Origin: Cupriavidus sp. WKF15
GTDB taxonomy: Bacteria > Pseudomonadota > Gammaproteobacteria > Burkholderiales > Burkholderiaceae
Assembly: GCF_029278605.1 (NCBI RefSeq)
Contig: NZ_CP119572.1
Coordinates: 744,001-808,000 of the forward strand
Length of the DNA stretch: 64,000 bases
Reading direction: 5' to 3'
The translations under genes were made by a program, and so were the position numbers. Of this stretch, positions 51,424-61,651 are shown piece after piece; within the stretch, counting starts at the first letter, position 1, and each line of letters opens with the position of its first letter. The notes below the pieces were generated by a model. The model did not search any database. It was not told the origin of the DNA and saw only the letters and a list, made by a program, of their open reading frames with translations.

Positions 51424-52806
51424 GCGATTTCCCCGGATCTTTTTATTGACGAAACCGATGCCAGCGGTTGCCGGACCGGATTCGGTGGCCCTCAGGCCCG
51501 CTCCGGCCGCGCGTGCGTTGCGTCGGCCAGGCGTATTCCCCGAATTCTGTTCTTGCCGCGCCTGCTTGCAGGCCTGGCTATTACCCCTCGTGATGCCGGC
51601 GCACCGGCATCCCGCTGTGTTCGCGGTCCCCATCGCCGCCATGGTCATCCATGGCTGGCTTCGACTTTCCAGGTTGCACGGGCCGCCCGCGCTGGCGCGG
51701 CCCGTGGTTTCCTGAAAGACCTCACCTGTTCTTCCCGGCCCAGACCGCAACGGTATGCGTCGGTGCGAGCCATTCCCTGCGGCGCGGCCCTACGCCTACA
51801 GCACCAGCCCGATTCCCGCCCTGGGATGCGGAGTCGTTCTGAAACTGACCTCGATCGAACGTTTGCCAGTGCGTTGGCACTTCGGTTCAGACTTCCCCAA
51901 TTCCGGGCCTCATGTTCGCGTGGACATATTCGCGACGAACGTGCCAGATCCGGATATCTCATTGAAAGTAAAAGAGAAAACGAGGGTTGGATAAGAGTCG
52001 CGAGTATTTGGAAGCGCTAAAACGTTCCATTTCTGTTACCGCGGCTGCCGTTGGTCACAATCCGGGGTAACCGCATGACGGTGGAAACGACACTCATACT
52101 CATCACCCTGTGGCTGGAAAGGCATTTCCATCATGAATGTCCGCAGATGTGGGGAGGCGTCATTCAAAAGACCTGAGGCGCCGCGGCACCAGCATTGCGC
52201 GTCATGAGGGCCTCGAAGTGGTTTCACTCGCGTTACAAGAAAGACGTGATTACACGGTAGGACACCTCGCCTGTTGGCTTTACCCCTAAGACTATTGGAG
52301 CGCTGAGGCAGGTGTGAGCCGTGGCGCGGCGCGGGCCGGCGGTTCGATGACAGGCCTTTGCACGAGTCGTGGCATGAGTGGTCCATCCATATCTCATCTC
52401 TATGGATGGGGGAGCGGAAATTGCACGGTAGTTGGCATGACGGCGCGATCTGGTTGCATTCGTGAAACCCAGGCCAGAGGGAAGACTGTTTGACCCGGCA
52501 GTTCCGGGGGCGGCAATGGCTCGGGCCAGAGCGCCAAGCCTTTGATTCTGCCGGCACAAACAAAAATGATTCGTATTGCCAACATTGGGCGCCAAAACAA
52601 TTTCACGGGTGATACGTGTGCCGGCGTGGCGCGTCGTTGCCGAGTCCGTCGGCAACGCCACCTGGCGAAGTTTGCCTGCCAGGTGGGCATGGGCTTCCTG
52701 CTGGTTCTGCAGGTGCTTGCGGCGGGGTTGGTACCTGTGGCCGGCTACTGGCGGGCACTTTCCCGCGTGGTGGGGGGCGATGCCCCGGTTGTGATCTACG
52801 GATGGC
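51424..52806. other. 1.4-kb region without a convincing gene
   Basis: No frame here shows a recognised domain. Between about 51840 and 52600 the DNA is clearly less GC-rich and its reading frames lack the third-position GC bias of the neighbours. A plus-strand frame at 52542-52898 encodes a hydrophobic stretch (VGMGFLLVLQVLAAGLVPVAG) but runs into the convergent methyltransferase gene. I see no IS ends or tRNA. It may be regulatory, a decayed gene or acquired DNA. Confidence 0.45.
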
Positions 52807-53472
52807 TCAGTAGATACCCGGCAATACGCGAAAGCGCACCTTATCGCGATACCGCCGGTATTCGGGATCCTCGGATAACAGCCGTTCTTCGCGACTGATT
52901 CGCATGACCTGCAGCGAGTACAGCCCTGCATAAACCAGCAGGTTCTGCAGTCCGAAATTGGTGATCAGGAAGCCGATATCGGTGATCAGATAGCTCAGGT
53001 AGATCGGATGACGCATGAAGCGGTAGGCGCCGCTGGAGACGATTCCCCGATTTGCCGGCAAGATGCCGAACGAGAAACGCAGCGAGAGCTTGGCATAGAT
53101 CTGCCAGGCAATCCCTGCGACTTGCAGGCCTGCGCCAACTGCCTCGGGTGCGAGATGCGCGCCAGGCGCCAGTTGGATTGCGAGGAAATAATATGTGCCA
53201 CCCAGCGAGCAGAGCACAGTAACGGGATTCCAGTCCCGCTTCTTGGGGACCCGGGCAAACAGGCTCAGGCCGAGCGTCAGGCAACTTGCCAGCACGAGCA
53301 GCAAGAGGGTGATTCGCGACGGGTCTGCCAGCCATTGCCGGATCGCTCCATACGCGAAAGCTGCAAGCAGGACTGCGGTAGTAGCTCTTAGCGCCAACTC
53401 CAATAGCAGTTCCCGGAGGTCTGTTTTGGATGCGGCGCTTGCTTGCACCTTCTGCGCGAGGCTTTCTGACAT
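52807..53472 (-). CDS. Isoprenylcysteine carboxylmethyltransferase-like (ICMT/PEMT) membrane protein
   Basis: A 221-residue protein with about five membrane helices. The C-terminal SAM-binding pattern is RFMRHPIYLSYLITDIGF, then EERLLSEDPEYRRYRDKVRFRVLPG, typical of the ICMT/phospholipid methyltransferase family. Bacterial members methylate varied lipids or small molecules; the substrate is unknown. It stands alone, separated by long gaps on both sides. Confidence 0.88.
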   Translation of the reverse strand: MSESLAQKVQASAASKTDLRELLLELALRATTAVLLAAFAYGAIRQWLADPSRITLLLLVLASCLTLGLSLFARVPKKRDWNPVTVLCSLGGTYYFLAIQLAPGAHLAPEAVGAGLQVAGIAWQIYAKLSLRFSFGILPANRGIVSSGAYRFMRHPIYLSYLITDIGFLITNFGLQNLLVYAGLYSLQVMRISREERLLSEDPEYRRYRDKVRFRVLPGIY

Positions 53473-53702
53473 GGTTTCCCCCCGTTCCAGCGGAATTCAG
53501 TTATCCGCTTCTTATCGCTGGAATGTCTTTGTGCACTCAGCTTAGTCGGGGCAGGCTCGGCGCCATATCGGGCAAAGGTATGTTTCGCGCATGAATAGGC
53601 GCCGCGTTGCACAGATGACTCGCGCAGCGCTAACGTGCTGAAGCAGTCTTTCCGGCGTGGCGGGGCGAAATGGAAACCAGCGGATGCGGGGGAAGCTCCG
53701 CT

Positions 53703-54206
53703 CTAGAGAACCAGCGGCCGGTCATCCAGCTCATTTGGGTTGCGGCCACCATCGGATGGAAAATGCGCCGCCAGCAGATCATGAATCTGCCCTACGGCCT
53801 TCAGCACCGGCCTGACCGACAAATCCCTGGCAAGCCCTGCTGCCAGTTCGTCGCAAACCGCACGCCACGTCTTCGCTCCCACGCGCCCATCGATACCCCG
53901 GTCGGCCAGCAATTCCACCGCATGGTCGGCCAGGTTGATATAAAGCAGCACGCCGGTGTGCTCTTCGGTATTCCACACCTCCAGCGCGCCAAACAAGGCC
54001 CGTGCCCGCGCCCGCGCCGTGGTGCCGCTCCAGGCATGGCCGAGCGGCAGGCTGGGCTCGATGACCACGCGGATCTCGCCAAGGTGGCGCGCTTCGCCGG
54101 CATGGACGGCATCGTGCAGTTGCTGTTGCGCCTCGGCCGGGAAGTGGCGGCGGGCGGTGCCGGAGGTGGTGCCGAGGTGGCGCAGCGCGCGTCGCAGCGA
54201 TGGCAT
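53703..54206 (-). CDS. TPM-domain protein, short
   Basis: A 167-residue protein without a signal peptide. The TPM (YgcG-type) domain is recognisable: HDAVHAGEARHLGEIRVVIEPSLPL, RARALFGALEVWNTEEHTGVLLYINLADHAVELLADRGIDG, and the final helix. It is the third gene of the LemA-TPM-TPM set (12-bp gap to the next), an arrangement seen widely in proteobacteria. Function is unknown; roles in envelope maintenance have been proposed. ATG 54206 follows AAGGAGAGCGAACC. Confidence 0.85.
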   Translation of the reverse strand: MPSLRRALRHLGTTSGTARRHFPAEAQQQLHDAVHAGEARHLGEIRVVIEPSLPLGHAWSGTTARARARALFGALEVWNTEEHTGVLLYINLADHAVELLADRGIDGRVGAKTWRAVCDELAAGLARDLSVRPVLKAVGQIHDLLAAHFPSDGGRNPNELDDRPLVL

Positions 54207-54218
54207 GGTTCGCTCTCC

Positions 54219-55079
54219 TTACCAGTTGCCGGAGGCACCGCCGCCGTCAAAGCCACCGCCGCCTCCGCCGCTGAAGCCGCCCCCGCCGCCGCCGAAATCA
54301 TCGCCGCCGCCGAAGCCGCCGCGACGTCCCCAGTCGCTGCCCATGCCGTAGCCGCCCAGTCCGCCCAGCCCGCCGGCGATCACGTCGCGGCCGCGCGGCG
54401 TGGTGACGATCTGCGGGCCGCGCCGCCGCGTGGCCGCGGTCAGGAAGAAGAACACGATGATGGCCAGCGGGAACAGCACCGGCAGCCAGTCCGACCAGGA
54501 CGATGCCTCCTGCTTGCGCGGCTGCGGTCCGGCCAGGCCCTCCTTGTCGATGGTGGCCTGGATCGCGGAGATGCCGGCTGCCAGCCCGCCATAGAAGTCG
54601 TTCTGGCGGAAGTGCGGGGCCATGACGTCCTGCAGGATGCGCTTGGACATGGCGTCGGTGAGCGATCCCTGCACACCGCGGCCGACTTCCAGCCGCATCT
54701 TGCGCAGGCCGGGTGGATTGTCCTTTGCGATCATGACGATCACGCCGTCGTCGATGCCCTTGCGCCCGGCGCGCCAGGCATCGGCCACGCGGATGCTGTA
54801 GGCGTCGATGGTCTCGGGCTCGGTCGTCGGCAGCATCAGCACGAAGATCTGGCTGCCGCGCCGCTGCTCGTACTCGGCCAGCACGTTTTCCAGCGCGGTG
54901 CGCTGGCTGGCGGACAGGGTATTGGTCAGGTCGGTGACGCGCTGGGTCAGCGGCGGCACCGGTACGAACCCGTCATTGGCCGCCAGGGCGGGGAACGCCA
55001 GCATGCTGGCCAGGCAGAGAATGGCGGCCAGCCAGCGGCGCCAGGAGCGGAAGGCGGGCAAGTCCATCAGGGTGCCCAT
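54219..55079 (-). CDS. YgcG-family TPM-domain membrane protein
   Basis: A 286-residue protein. It has a signal peptide ending FPALAAND, a periplasmic TPM domain (VTDLTNTLSASQRTALENVLAEYEQRRGSQIFVLMLPT to FRQNDFYGGLAAGISAIQ), and one membrane helix (WLPVLFPLAIIVFFFL). The tail is very Gly-rich and ends GGGGGFDGGGASGNW, the family hallmark. It lies between the lemA and short-TPM genes, with 16- and 12-base gaps, and is surely co-transcribed. Confidence 0.92.
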   Translation of the reverse strand: MGTLMDLPAFRSWRRWLAAILCLASMLAFPALAANDGFVPVPPLTQRVTDLTNTLSASQRTALENVLAEYEQRRGSQIFVLMLPTTEPETIDAYSIRVADAWRAGRKGIDDGVIVMIAKDNPPGLRKMRLEVGRGVQGSLTDAMSKRILQDVMAPHFRQNDFYGGLAAGISAIQATIDKEGLAGPQPRKQEASSWSDWLPVLFPLAIIVFFFLTAATRRRGPQIVTTPRGRDVIAGGLGGLGGYGMGSDWGRRGGFGGGDDFGGGGGGFSGGGGGGFDGGGASGNW

Positions 55080-55095
55080 GATGCGTGCCTTGCTG

Positions 55096-55722
55096 TCAGA
55101 ACTTCACGGCAGGGGGCGTGGAGATGGCCTTCTCGTTTTCCACCGCAAAGGAAGGCTTGACCTCGTACTTGAACACCATGGCCGTGAGGTTGGTGGGGAA
55201 GCTGCGCGCGAGCACGTTGTAGTCGCGCACGGCGGCAATGTAACGCTGGCGCGCTACGGTGATGCGGTTCTCGGTGCCTTCGAGCTGCGATTGCAAGTCG
55301 CGGAACGAGGCATCGGCCTTGAGCTGCGGGTAGTTTTCCGACACCGCCAGCAGGCGCGACAGGGCGCTGGACAACTCACCCTGCGCCTCCTGGAAGCGCT
55401 TGAACGCTTCAGGATTGTTCAGGGTCTCGGGCGATACCTGGATGCTGGTGGCGGCGGCGCGTGCCTTGGTCACGGCCTCGAGCGTCTCGCGCTCGTGCGT
55501 GGCGTAGCCCTTGACCGTGTTGACCAGGTTGGGGATCAGGTCGGCGCGCCGCTGGTACTGGTTCACGACCTCGCCCCAGGCCGCCTTGACCGCCTCGTCC
55601 CTGGTCTGGAAGTCGTTGTAGCCGCAGGCCGACAGCAGGCTGGCCACGCAGGCCAGCAACAGCCAGCGGAACCAGCCGGCAGCCCGGTTCGAGGTCGAGG
55701 ACAGGGGCAATGAGGCGCGCAT
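55096..55722 (-). CDS. lemA: LemA-family lipoprotein
   Basis: A 208-residue LemA protein: signal with lipobox LLSAC, then the LemA core YNDFQTRDEAVKAAWGEVVNQYQRRADLIPNLVNTVKGYA, ENYPQLKADASFRDLQSQLEGTENRI and RDYNVLARSFPTNLTA. It is a membrane-attached helical-bundle protein of unknown function. ATG 55722 (GGGAG upstream) gives the correct signal peptide; the frame is open further upstream. It is the first gene of the LemA-TPM-TPM operon. Confidence 0.94.
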   Translation of the reverse strand: MRASLPLSSTSNRAAGWFRWLLLACVASLLSACGYNDFQTRDEAVKAAWGEVVNQYQRRADLIPNLVNTVKGYATHERETLEAVTKARAAATSIQVSPETLNNPEAFKRFQEAQGELSSALSRLLAVSENYPQLKADASFRDLQSQLEGTENRITVARQRYIAAVRDYNVLARSFPTNLTAMVFKYEVKPSFAVENEKAISTPPAVKF

Positions 55723-55802
55723 CGTGGGCTCCCGGATTGAGACGAATCTCAAGTGTAGCGCACGGCGCGTTGCCACCGGCGGCTACCCCGGGAGGGCTCC
55801 GT

Positions 55803-57092
55803 TCAGGCCGCGAAGGCCTTGCGCGCGGCATCCAGCGTGGCCTGCAGGATGGCGTCATCGTGGCAGGCGGAGACAAAGCCCGCCTCGAACGCCGAGGGCG
55901 CCAGGTACACGCCGTTGTCGAGCATCGCATGGAAGAAGCGGTTGAAGCGCGTGGTATCGCTTTTCGTGACTTCGGCAAAGCTGCCCGGCACGCCCTCGCG
56001 GAAGTAGATGCCGAACATGCCGCCGATCGCATCGGCGGCGAATGGCACGCCGGCGGCGCGGGCGGCTTCGGCGAGGCCGTCGGCCAGCTTGCGGGTTTGC
56101 GCGGCGAGCTTGTCGTAGAAACCCGGCGCCTGGATCAGCCTCAGCGTGGTCAGGCCGGCGGCCACCGCCAGCGGGTTGCCGGACAGCGTGCCGGCCTGGT
56201 ACACGCCGCCCAGCGGTGCCAGCTTTGCCATGATGTCGCGCCGGCCGCCAAAAGCCGCCGCCGGCATGCCGCCGCCAATGACCTTGCCCAGGCAGGTCAT
56301 GTCCGGGGTGATGCCGTAGTGCGCCTGGGCGCCGCCCAGCGCCACGCGGAAGCCGGTCATGACTTCGTCGAAGATCAGCACGGCGCCGTCGCGCGTGCAC
56401 AGTTCGCGCATGGCCTTCAGGAAGGCGTCGCTCGCGCGCACGAGGTTCATGTTGCCGGCGACCGGCTCCACGATGACGGCGGCGATCTCGCCCGCGTGCT
56501 TCGCGAAGGCCTGCTCCAGCTGCTCGACATTGTTGTACTCGAGCACCATGGTGTGGCGCGTCACGTCGGCGGGCACGCCTGCGGACGATGGCGCGTTCTG
56601 CGTGGTGTCGGCAAACGTCAGCAGGCCCGAGCCGGCCTTGACCAGCAGGCTGTCGGCGTGGCCGTGGTAGCAGCCTTCGAACTTGATGATCAGGTCTCGG
56701 CCGGTGAAGCCGCGCGCGAGGCGCAGCGCGCTCATGGTGGCCTCGGTGCCGGACGAGACCAGCCGCACCTGCTCGATGGACGGCACCAGCTTGCAGATTT
56801 CCTCGGCCATCGTGATCTCGGCCTCGGTCGGCGCGCCGAACGAGAAGCTGTGCGCGGCGGTCTCCTGCACCGCTCGCACCACGTCCGGGTGGGCGTGGCC
56901 CACGATCATCGGGCCCCAGGAACCGATGTAGTCGATATAGCGCTGGCCGTCGGCATCCCACATATAGGCGCCTTCGGCTCGCGTGATGAAGCGCGGCGTG
57001 CCGCCCACCGAGCGGAAGGCCCGCACGGGCGAATTGACGCCCCCGGGGATGGTTTGCTGGGCGCGGTCGAAGAGCTGCTGGTTAAGGGACAT
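55803..57092 (-). CDS. hemL: Glutamate-1-semialdehyde 2,1-aminomutase HemL
   Basis: A 429-residue PLP enzyme of the C5 tetrapyrrole pathway that turns glutamate-1-semialdehyde into 5-aminolevulinate. Visible landmarks are the N-terminal [17 protein letters not shown], the PLP region [18 protein letters not shown], and the Schiff-base lysine in [19 protein letters not shown]. The length and N-terminus are standard. The rubredoxin gene is divergent from the same 232-bp gap. Confidence 0.98.
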   Translation of the reverse strand: MSLNQQLFDRAQQTIPGGVNSPVRAFRSVGGTPRFITRAEGAYMWDADGQRYIDYIGSWGPMIVGHAHPDVVRAVQETAAHSFSFGAPTEAEITMAEEICKLVPSIEQVRLVSSGTEATMSALRLARGFTGRDLIIKFEGCYHGHADSLLVKAGSGLLTFADTTQNAPSSAGVPADVTRHTMVLEYNNVEQLEQAFAKHAGEIAAVIVEPVAGNMNLVRASDAFLKAMRELCTRDGAVLIFDEVMTGFRVALGGAQAHYGITPDMTCLGKVIGGGMPAAAFGGRRDIMAKLAPLGGVYQAGTLSGNPLAVAAGLTTLRLIQAPGFYDKLAAQTRKLADGLAEAARAAGVPFAADAIGGMFGIYFREGVPGSFAEVTKSDTTRFNRFFHAMLDNGVYLAPSAFEAGFVSACHDDAILQATLDAARKAFAA

Positions 57093-57324
57093 GGTCTGAC
57101 TGGGTCTAAAACTCGGGAAACGCGTTCAAGCGGACGCGATCTGGCGCCAAAAGGATGGGCAAGGCGGCGCATACGTGGAGCAGCGCGGCTTTTGTCCCGT
57201 ATTTGTACGCTAACGTGCGCGAACACGGCGGATTTGGCCCGATTCTGGCTGAGCGGCTGGCGCCGTCGGCGCCGATTCGGTACCATCTGCGCTGAATTTT
57301 AATGGAGAGCGACCAGCGCCTGTT

Positions 57325-57495
57325 ATGGAATACAAGACTTGGATGTGCCTGATCTGCGGCTGGATCTACGATGAAGCTGCCGGCGCGCCGGAAGACGGCA
57401 TTGCCCCGGGCACCAAATGGGAAGACGTGCCCATCAACTGGACGTGCCCGGAGTGCGGGGCCCGCAAGGAAGATTTCGAGATGGTGGCGATCTGA
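57325..57495 (+). CDS. rubA: Rubredoxin
   Basis: A 56-residue protein with two C-x-x-C knuckles, CLICG (residues 8-12) and CPECG (41-45), that bind one Fe in a Cys4 site. The usual WIYDEAAGAPEDGIAPGTKWEDVPINW lies between. It is a cytoplasmic one-electron carrier. Its position next to hemL and upstream of the pilG operon is familiar from Ralstonia/Cupriavidus and Pseudomonas relatives. ATG 57325 is the only start that keeps the domain whole. Confidence 0.96.
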   Translation: MEYKTWMCLICGWIYDEAAGAPEDGIAPGTKWEDVPINWTCPECGARKEDFEMVAI

Positions 57496-57834
57496 CGCCA
57501 CGGCTCGCTGGCGTCGCGTGCGCGGTGTCGCGTCGCGCCGACGCGACAATTCGCCGGGCCGTGCCGGGTGCTCCGGATTGACGGCCCTCCGGCGTCTTGT
57601 CACACTCTGTCGCAAAATGATTCTCCGTCCACCCCGCTCTCCGGGGGGTGGCAAAGGACGGAAAGGCAGGTGCGGGTTCCACGTGCCGCCACAGGCCGGT
57701 CATCTGACCGGCCTTTTGTAGGGAAGATTAAATCGGGGTTCCGTCGGGGCCGCTGGCCAGACCAGGCTGCTTCGCGCGGGTGTTCTCAAGAGATTGCCGG
57801 TGCTCCGCAGGGAGACGCTGGTCGCGGGAACAAT
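57496..57834. other. Intergenic region between rubredoxin and pilG
   Basis: A 339-bp gap. It contains the terminator at 57693-57717; the promoter for the pil-chp operon should follow it, but no convincing hexamers were seen. The pilG frame is open back to 57568 without family features. Confidence 0.6.
57693..57717 (+). terminator. Intrinsic terminator after rubredoxin
   Basis: AGGCCGGTCA (57693-57702), a two-base gap, and the exact complement (57705-57714), followed by TTT. It separates rubA from the pil-chp operon. Confidence 0.85.
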
Positions 57835-58317
57835 ATGCGGGTCGCTCAACCACTAGAAAACCATCGGGTCAATGCCGGCGCCAGCGCGCAGCCGGAACAG
57901 GGGCCGGCGTGCGCGCCGGCATCTTCGCGCAGAGTGCTGGTGATCGACGATTCCAGCACCATCCGCCGTACGGCGGAGATCTTCCTTTCGCAGGCAGGCT
58001 ATGAGGTCGTGCTTGCCGAGGACGGTTTCGAAGCGCTCGCCAAGGTCGGCGACATGCACCCCGACCTCATCTTCTGCGACATCCTGATGCCGCGTCTCGA
58101 CGGCTATCAGACCTGCTCGCTGATCAAGAAAAGTCCGCGTTTCCACGCCATTCCCGTGGTCATGCTGTCCTCGCGCGATGGCGTGTTCGACCGCTCGCGC
58201 GGGCGCCTGGTCGGCGCGCAGGATCACCTTGCCAAGCCGTTTACGCGCGATTCGCTGCTGCAGGCTGTCCAGACGTGCCTGCCCGGCCTGGCGGCCGGCA
58301 ACGCGCTTCCGGCATGA
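57835..58317 (+). CDS. pilG: Twitching-motility response regulator PilG
   Basis: A 160-residue single-domain receiver. The acidic pair and phospho-acceptor are VIDDSS (Asp 37-38 region) and CDILMPRLDGY; the Ser/Thr and Lys are in MLSSRDG and LAKPFT. The first 30 residues are a non-conserved extension. PilG is phosphorylated by ChpA and promotes type IV pilus extension. First gene of the operon; pilH starts 22 bases after its stop. Confidence 0.92.
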   Translation: MRVAQPLENHRVNAGASAQPEQGPACAPASSRRVLVIDDSSTIRRTAEIFLSQAGYEVVLAEDGFEALAKVGDMHPDLIFCDILMPRLDGYQTCSLIKKSPRFHAIPVVMLSSRDGVFDRSRGRLVGAQDHLAKPFTRDSLLQAVQTCLPGLAAGNALPA

Positions 58318-58339
58318 CCCGGATTCAAGGAACTGACTC

Positions 58340-58711
58340 ATGACAACCATCAACAAGATCCTCATCGTCGATGACTCGCCCACCGAAGCCCTGTTCATGT
58401 CCGACCTGCTCGGCAAGCAGGGCTTCAAGGTTTCGGTCGCGGGCAACAGCGACCAGGCCTTCGCGCGCCTCGAGGCCGAGGCCTTCGACCTGATCCTGAT
58501 GGACGTGGTGATGCCTGGCCAGAACGGCTACCAGGCCACGCGTGCCATCAAGCGCGACGACCGCTTCAAGGACATCCCCGTCATCATGTGCACCAGCAAG
58601 GGACTGGACACCGACCGCATCTGGGGCATGCGCCAGGGGGCGTCCGACTATATCGTCAAGCCGGTCGACAGCAAGGAATTGCTCACCAAGATTGCGGCGC
58701 TGTCCCACTGA
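58340..58711 (+). CDS. pilH: Twitching-motility response regulator PilH
   Basis: A 123-residue receiver domain with VDDSPTE, phospho-acceptor Asp in LMDVVMPGQNGYQATRAI, CTSKG and YIVKPVD. PilH opposes PilG by promoting pilus retraction and/or acting as a phosphate sink. Follows pilG by 22 bases. Confidence 0.94.
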   Translation: MTTINKILIVDDSPTEALFMSDLLGKQGFKVSVAGNSDQAFARLEAEAFDLILMDVVMPGQNGYQATRAIKRDDRFKDIPVIMCTSKGLDTDRIWGMRQGASDYIVKPVDSKELLTKIAALSH

Positions 58712-58747
58712 CGGCACCCGTTCTCGCCAGTAAGCTGGGGACGCCAC

Positions 58748-59296
58748 ATGAACGCGCCACGCCAAGACCTCCGCACCCGCCAGACCCGATTGCAGGACTA
58801 TCAGGCCATGCTGGCCAGGCGCCTTCGCGAAGCGCGCAGCGTGCCCGCAACGGACAGCTACCTGGCGCTTCAGGTTGGCCAGCGCGGCTGGCTGCTGCCG
58901 CTCGCGCAGACCGGCGAGGTGCTTGACATGCGCCATCCGAGCCGCGTGCCGCTGACGCAGCCATGGTATGCCGGCCTGGTCAATGCGCGCGGCAGCCTGC
59001 TTGGCGTAGTGGATTTCGGCCTGTTCTGCGGCGACGGCCCGACCCCGCTGCAGCCGGGCAGCAAGATCGTGGTGCTGTCGCGCCAGGTCGAGCGGGCCTG
59101 CGGCATCCTGGCCACGCGCGTGGTCGGCCTGCGCCACGCGGCGGATCTGCGCGCGCCCGCGCTGGATGTGGCGGTCGGCGCCGCCTGGGAAGGCCGGCGT
59201 CTCGATGATGGCGACGGCCGCGCCTGGCAGGTGCTGGATGTGCATGCGCTGCTCGATGCGCCGGCCTTTCTCCAGGCGGGGCGCGTGGCGGACTAG
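58748..59296 (+). CDS. pilI: CheW-like adaptor PilI
   Basis: A 182-residue CheW-domain protein (YLALQVGQRGWLLPLAQTGEVLDM, WYAGLVNARGSLLGVVDFGLFCG, RACGILATRVVGLRHAADL). It couples the receptor PilJ to the kinase ChpA. It lies between pilH and pilJ, in conserved order. Confidence 0.92.
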   Translation: MNAPRQDLRTRQTRLQDYQAMLARRLREARSVPATDSYLALQVGQRGWLLPLAQTGEVLDMRHPSRVPLTQPWYAGLVNARGSLLGVVDFGLFCGDGPTPLQPGSKIVVLSRQVERACGILATRVVGLRHAADLRAPALDVAVGAAWEGRRLDDGDGRAWQVLDVHALLDAPAFLQAGRVAD

Positions 59297-59410
59297 CCGG
59301 TGCGGATGTTCCGGCGCGGTGAATCGCGGCGCCCGCAGGCGACAGAACAAATAACGCGGTGGCCCGGGTCGAGGCCGCCCCAGACAACGATTCAACGGAC
59401 AGAGGGTGCT

Positions 59411-61594
59411 ATGGGGTTCAAGAAAATCAGCCTGGGACGCCGGACGCCGGCAGCCAGCGCGGCTGCTGGCCTGGTGGAGGACCGCGCCGGCGCGGGCATG
59501 CGTGGCAACGGGTTGGGCCGCACCCCTGTCGATGCCGTAGCGGCATGGCTGGAACGCATGCCGTTCTCTTCGCAGCAGCGCGCGCTCACCATCGGCGTGG
59601 TGGTGTCGCTGGTTGCGCTGCTTGGCTCGGTGTACATGGACAACCGCATCGCCAACAACGCCGCCGCGCAGATCGAGGTCTCCGGCGACATGCTGATGCA
59701 CTCGCAGCGCCTGGGCAAGGCCGCGCCGGTGGCGCTGCTGGGCAACGTGCAGGCGTTCACGCAGCTGCGCCAGTCCAAGGAGGCCCTGGCGGAAGACTTG
59801 CAGGCGCTGCTGGCAGGCAGCGACGCCAAGCAGGTGCGCGCGACCACGGGCGCGGCGCAGCCGCTGCTGGAAACCGCGATCAGCTCGTGGAAGCGCAGCG
59901 AGAAGAGCGCCGCCGACGTGCTCGCGCAGCAGCCGGTGCTGACCACGATCGGCCAGACGCTGCAGGTCTTCAACGCCTCGAACCCTGAACTGCTTGAAGC
60001 CGCGGAACAGGTCGCCGCGCTCAAGCTGCAGTCCGGTTCCAACTCGCGCGAGGTGGCCGCTTCGGCCCAGCTCGTGATGCTGACGCAGCGCCTGGGCAAG
60101 AACCTGAACGAGTTCCTGTCAGGCGAAGGCGTGAACCCCGAGACCGCGTTCCTGCTCGGCAAGGACACCAACACGTTCCGCGAGACGCTCGACGGCCTGC
60201 TCAATGGCAGTGAGGCGCTGCGGCTCAATGCCGCCAGCGATGCCGAGACGCGCTCCTACCTGCAGCAGCTTTCGCAACGCTTCGACGCGGTGCAGAAGAC
60301 CACCCAGACGATCCTGCAGAACCTGCCCGGCCTGATTGCCGCCAAGCGCGCGCAGCAGCAGATCTTCAACGACAACGAAGCCCTGCGCGGCGAATTGTCC
60401 GCGCTGCAGAAGGCTTACGCCGAGGCAGCGCGTTACCGCCCTGTGACGCTCGGGGCGACGGTGGTCTCGGCGCTGATGACGCTGCTGTGCCTGGCGGGCC
60501 TGGCCGCGCTGTACCTGCGCGACTCACGCCTGCGTGCGCTCGAAGCCGAGGCGCGCGAGCGTGAAGCCGAAACACGCCGGCTGGAGGAAAAGCGCAACAA
60601 CGACACCACGCAGAAGGCGATTCTGCAGCTGATGAACGAGCTGCAGGACATCGCCGACGGCGACCTCACGCGCCAGGCGACCGTGACCGAGGACATCACC
60701 GGCGCCATTGCCGACTCGGTGAACTACACGGTGGAAGAACTGCGCGAACTGGTGGGCCGCGTGCAGCAGACGGCAGGGGAGGTGACACTGGCCTCGGGCC
60801 AGGTGCAGGCGACCTCGAACCAGCTCGCGGCCACGACCGAAGAGCAGTCGCGCCAGATCCGCCAGACCGGCGAGTCGGTTGTGGACATGGCCGACCGCAT
60901 CACGCAGGTTTCGCGCGGCGCGGCCGAATCGGCCAACGTGGCGCGCGCCTCGCTGACCGCCGCGGAGCAGGGGCAGCAGGCCGTGCAGAACGCCATCGCG
61001 GGCATGAACGACATCCGCGAGCAGATCCAGGAGACATCCAAGCGTATCAAGCGCCTGGGCGAATCGTCGCAGGAGATCGGTGAAATCGTCGAGCTGATCT
61101 CGGACATTACCGAGCAGACCAACGTACTGGCACTGAATGCCGCCATCCAGGCGGCGTCCGCCGGCGAAGCCGGTCGCGGCTTCACGGTGGTGGCCGAAGA
61201 AGTGCAGCGCCTGGCCGAACGCTCCGGCGAGGCCACCAAGCAGATCGGCGCGCTGATCCGCACCATCCAGACCGATACCCAGGATGCCGTGCACGCCATG
61301 GAGCGCAGCACGCAGGGCGTGGTGGAAGGTGCGCGACTATCTGACAATGCAGGTACCGCGCTGCAGGAGATCGGCCGCGTGTCGCGCCAGCTTGCCGAGC
61401 TGATCGAGCAGATTTCCCGTTCCACCTCGCACGAGGCCGACCTGGCCGGCGGCGTCGCCCGTCACATCGAACGCATTCTGCAGGCCACCGAGCAGACCAC
61501 CGCCGGTACCCGCCAGACCGCGAGCTCGGTGCGCGAGCTGACGCAGCTGACCGAAGAACTGCGCAATTCCGTATCGCGATTCAAGATTGCCTGA
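59411..61594 (+). CDS. pilJ: Type IV pilus chemoreceptor PilJ
   Basis: A 727-residue methyl-accepting protein with a first membrane helix around residues 60-78 and a periplasmic part with two PilJ-type repeats ([20 protein letters not shown] and [19 protein letters not shown]). A second helix is near residues 345-365, then a HAMP-like segment and the signalling hairpin [41 protein letters not shown]. It senses surface contact or pilin status and controls ChpA. ATG 59411 is chosen because the frame upstream (to 59300) overlaps the intergenic gap without features. Confidence 0.95.
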   Translation: MGFKKISLGRRTPAASAAAGLVEDRAGAGMRGNGLGRTPVDAVAAWLERMPFSSQQRALTIGVVVSLVALLGSVYMDNRIANNAAAQIEVSGDMLMHSQRLGKAAPVALLGNVQAFTQLRQSKEALAEDLQALLAGSDAKQVRATTGAAQPLLETAISSWKRSEKSAADVLAQQPVLTTIGQTLQVFNASNPELLEAAEQVAALKLQSGSNSREVAASAQLVMLTQRLGKNLNEFLSGEGVNPETAFLLGKDTNTFRETLDGLLNGSEALRLNAASDAETRSYLQQLSQRFDAVQKTTQTILQNLPGLIAAKRAQQQIFNDNEALRGELSALQKAYAEAARYRPVTLGATVVSALMTLLCLAGLAALYLRDSRLRALEAEAREREAETRRLEEKRNNDTTQKAILQLMNELQDIADGDLTRQATVTEDITGAIADSVNYTVEELRELVGRVQQTAGEVTLASGQVQATSNQLAATTEEQSRQIRQTGESVVDMADRITQVSRGAAESANVARASLTAAEQGQQAVQNAIAGMNDIREQIQETSKRIKRLGESSQEIGEIVELISDITEQTNVLALNAAIQAASAGEAGRGFTVVAEEVQRLAERSGEATKQIGALIRTIQTDTQDAVHAMERSTQGVVEGARLSDNAGTALQEIGRVSRQLAELIEQISRSTSHEADLAGGVARHIERILQATEQTTAGTRQTASSVRELTQLTEELRNSVSRFKIA

Positions 61595-61651
61595 CCAGGA
61601 TGACGCCCGCCGTGGCGTCCGGACTGCCCTGACCCGCGCGCAAAGGCCGCA

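Noticed and set aside
52542..52898. Small + strand frame with a hydrophobic stretch
   Set aside because: It lacks a ribosome site, overlaps the 3' end of the convergent ICMT-like gene and has a basic, low-complexity start. It is mentioned only as part of the region at 51424-52806.
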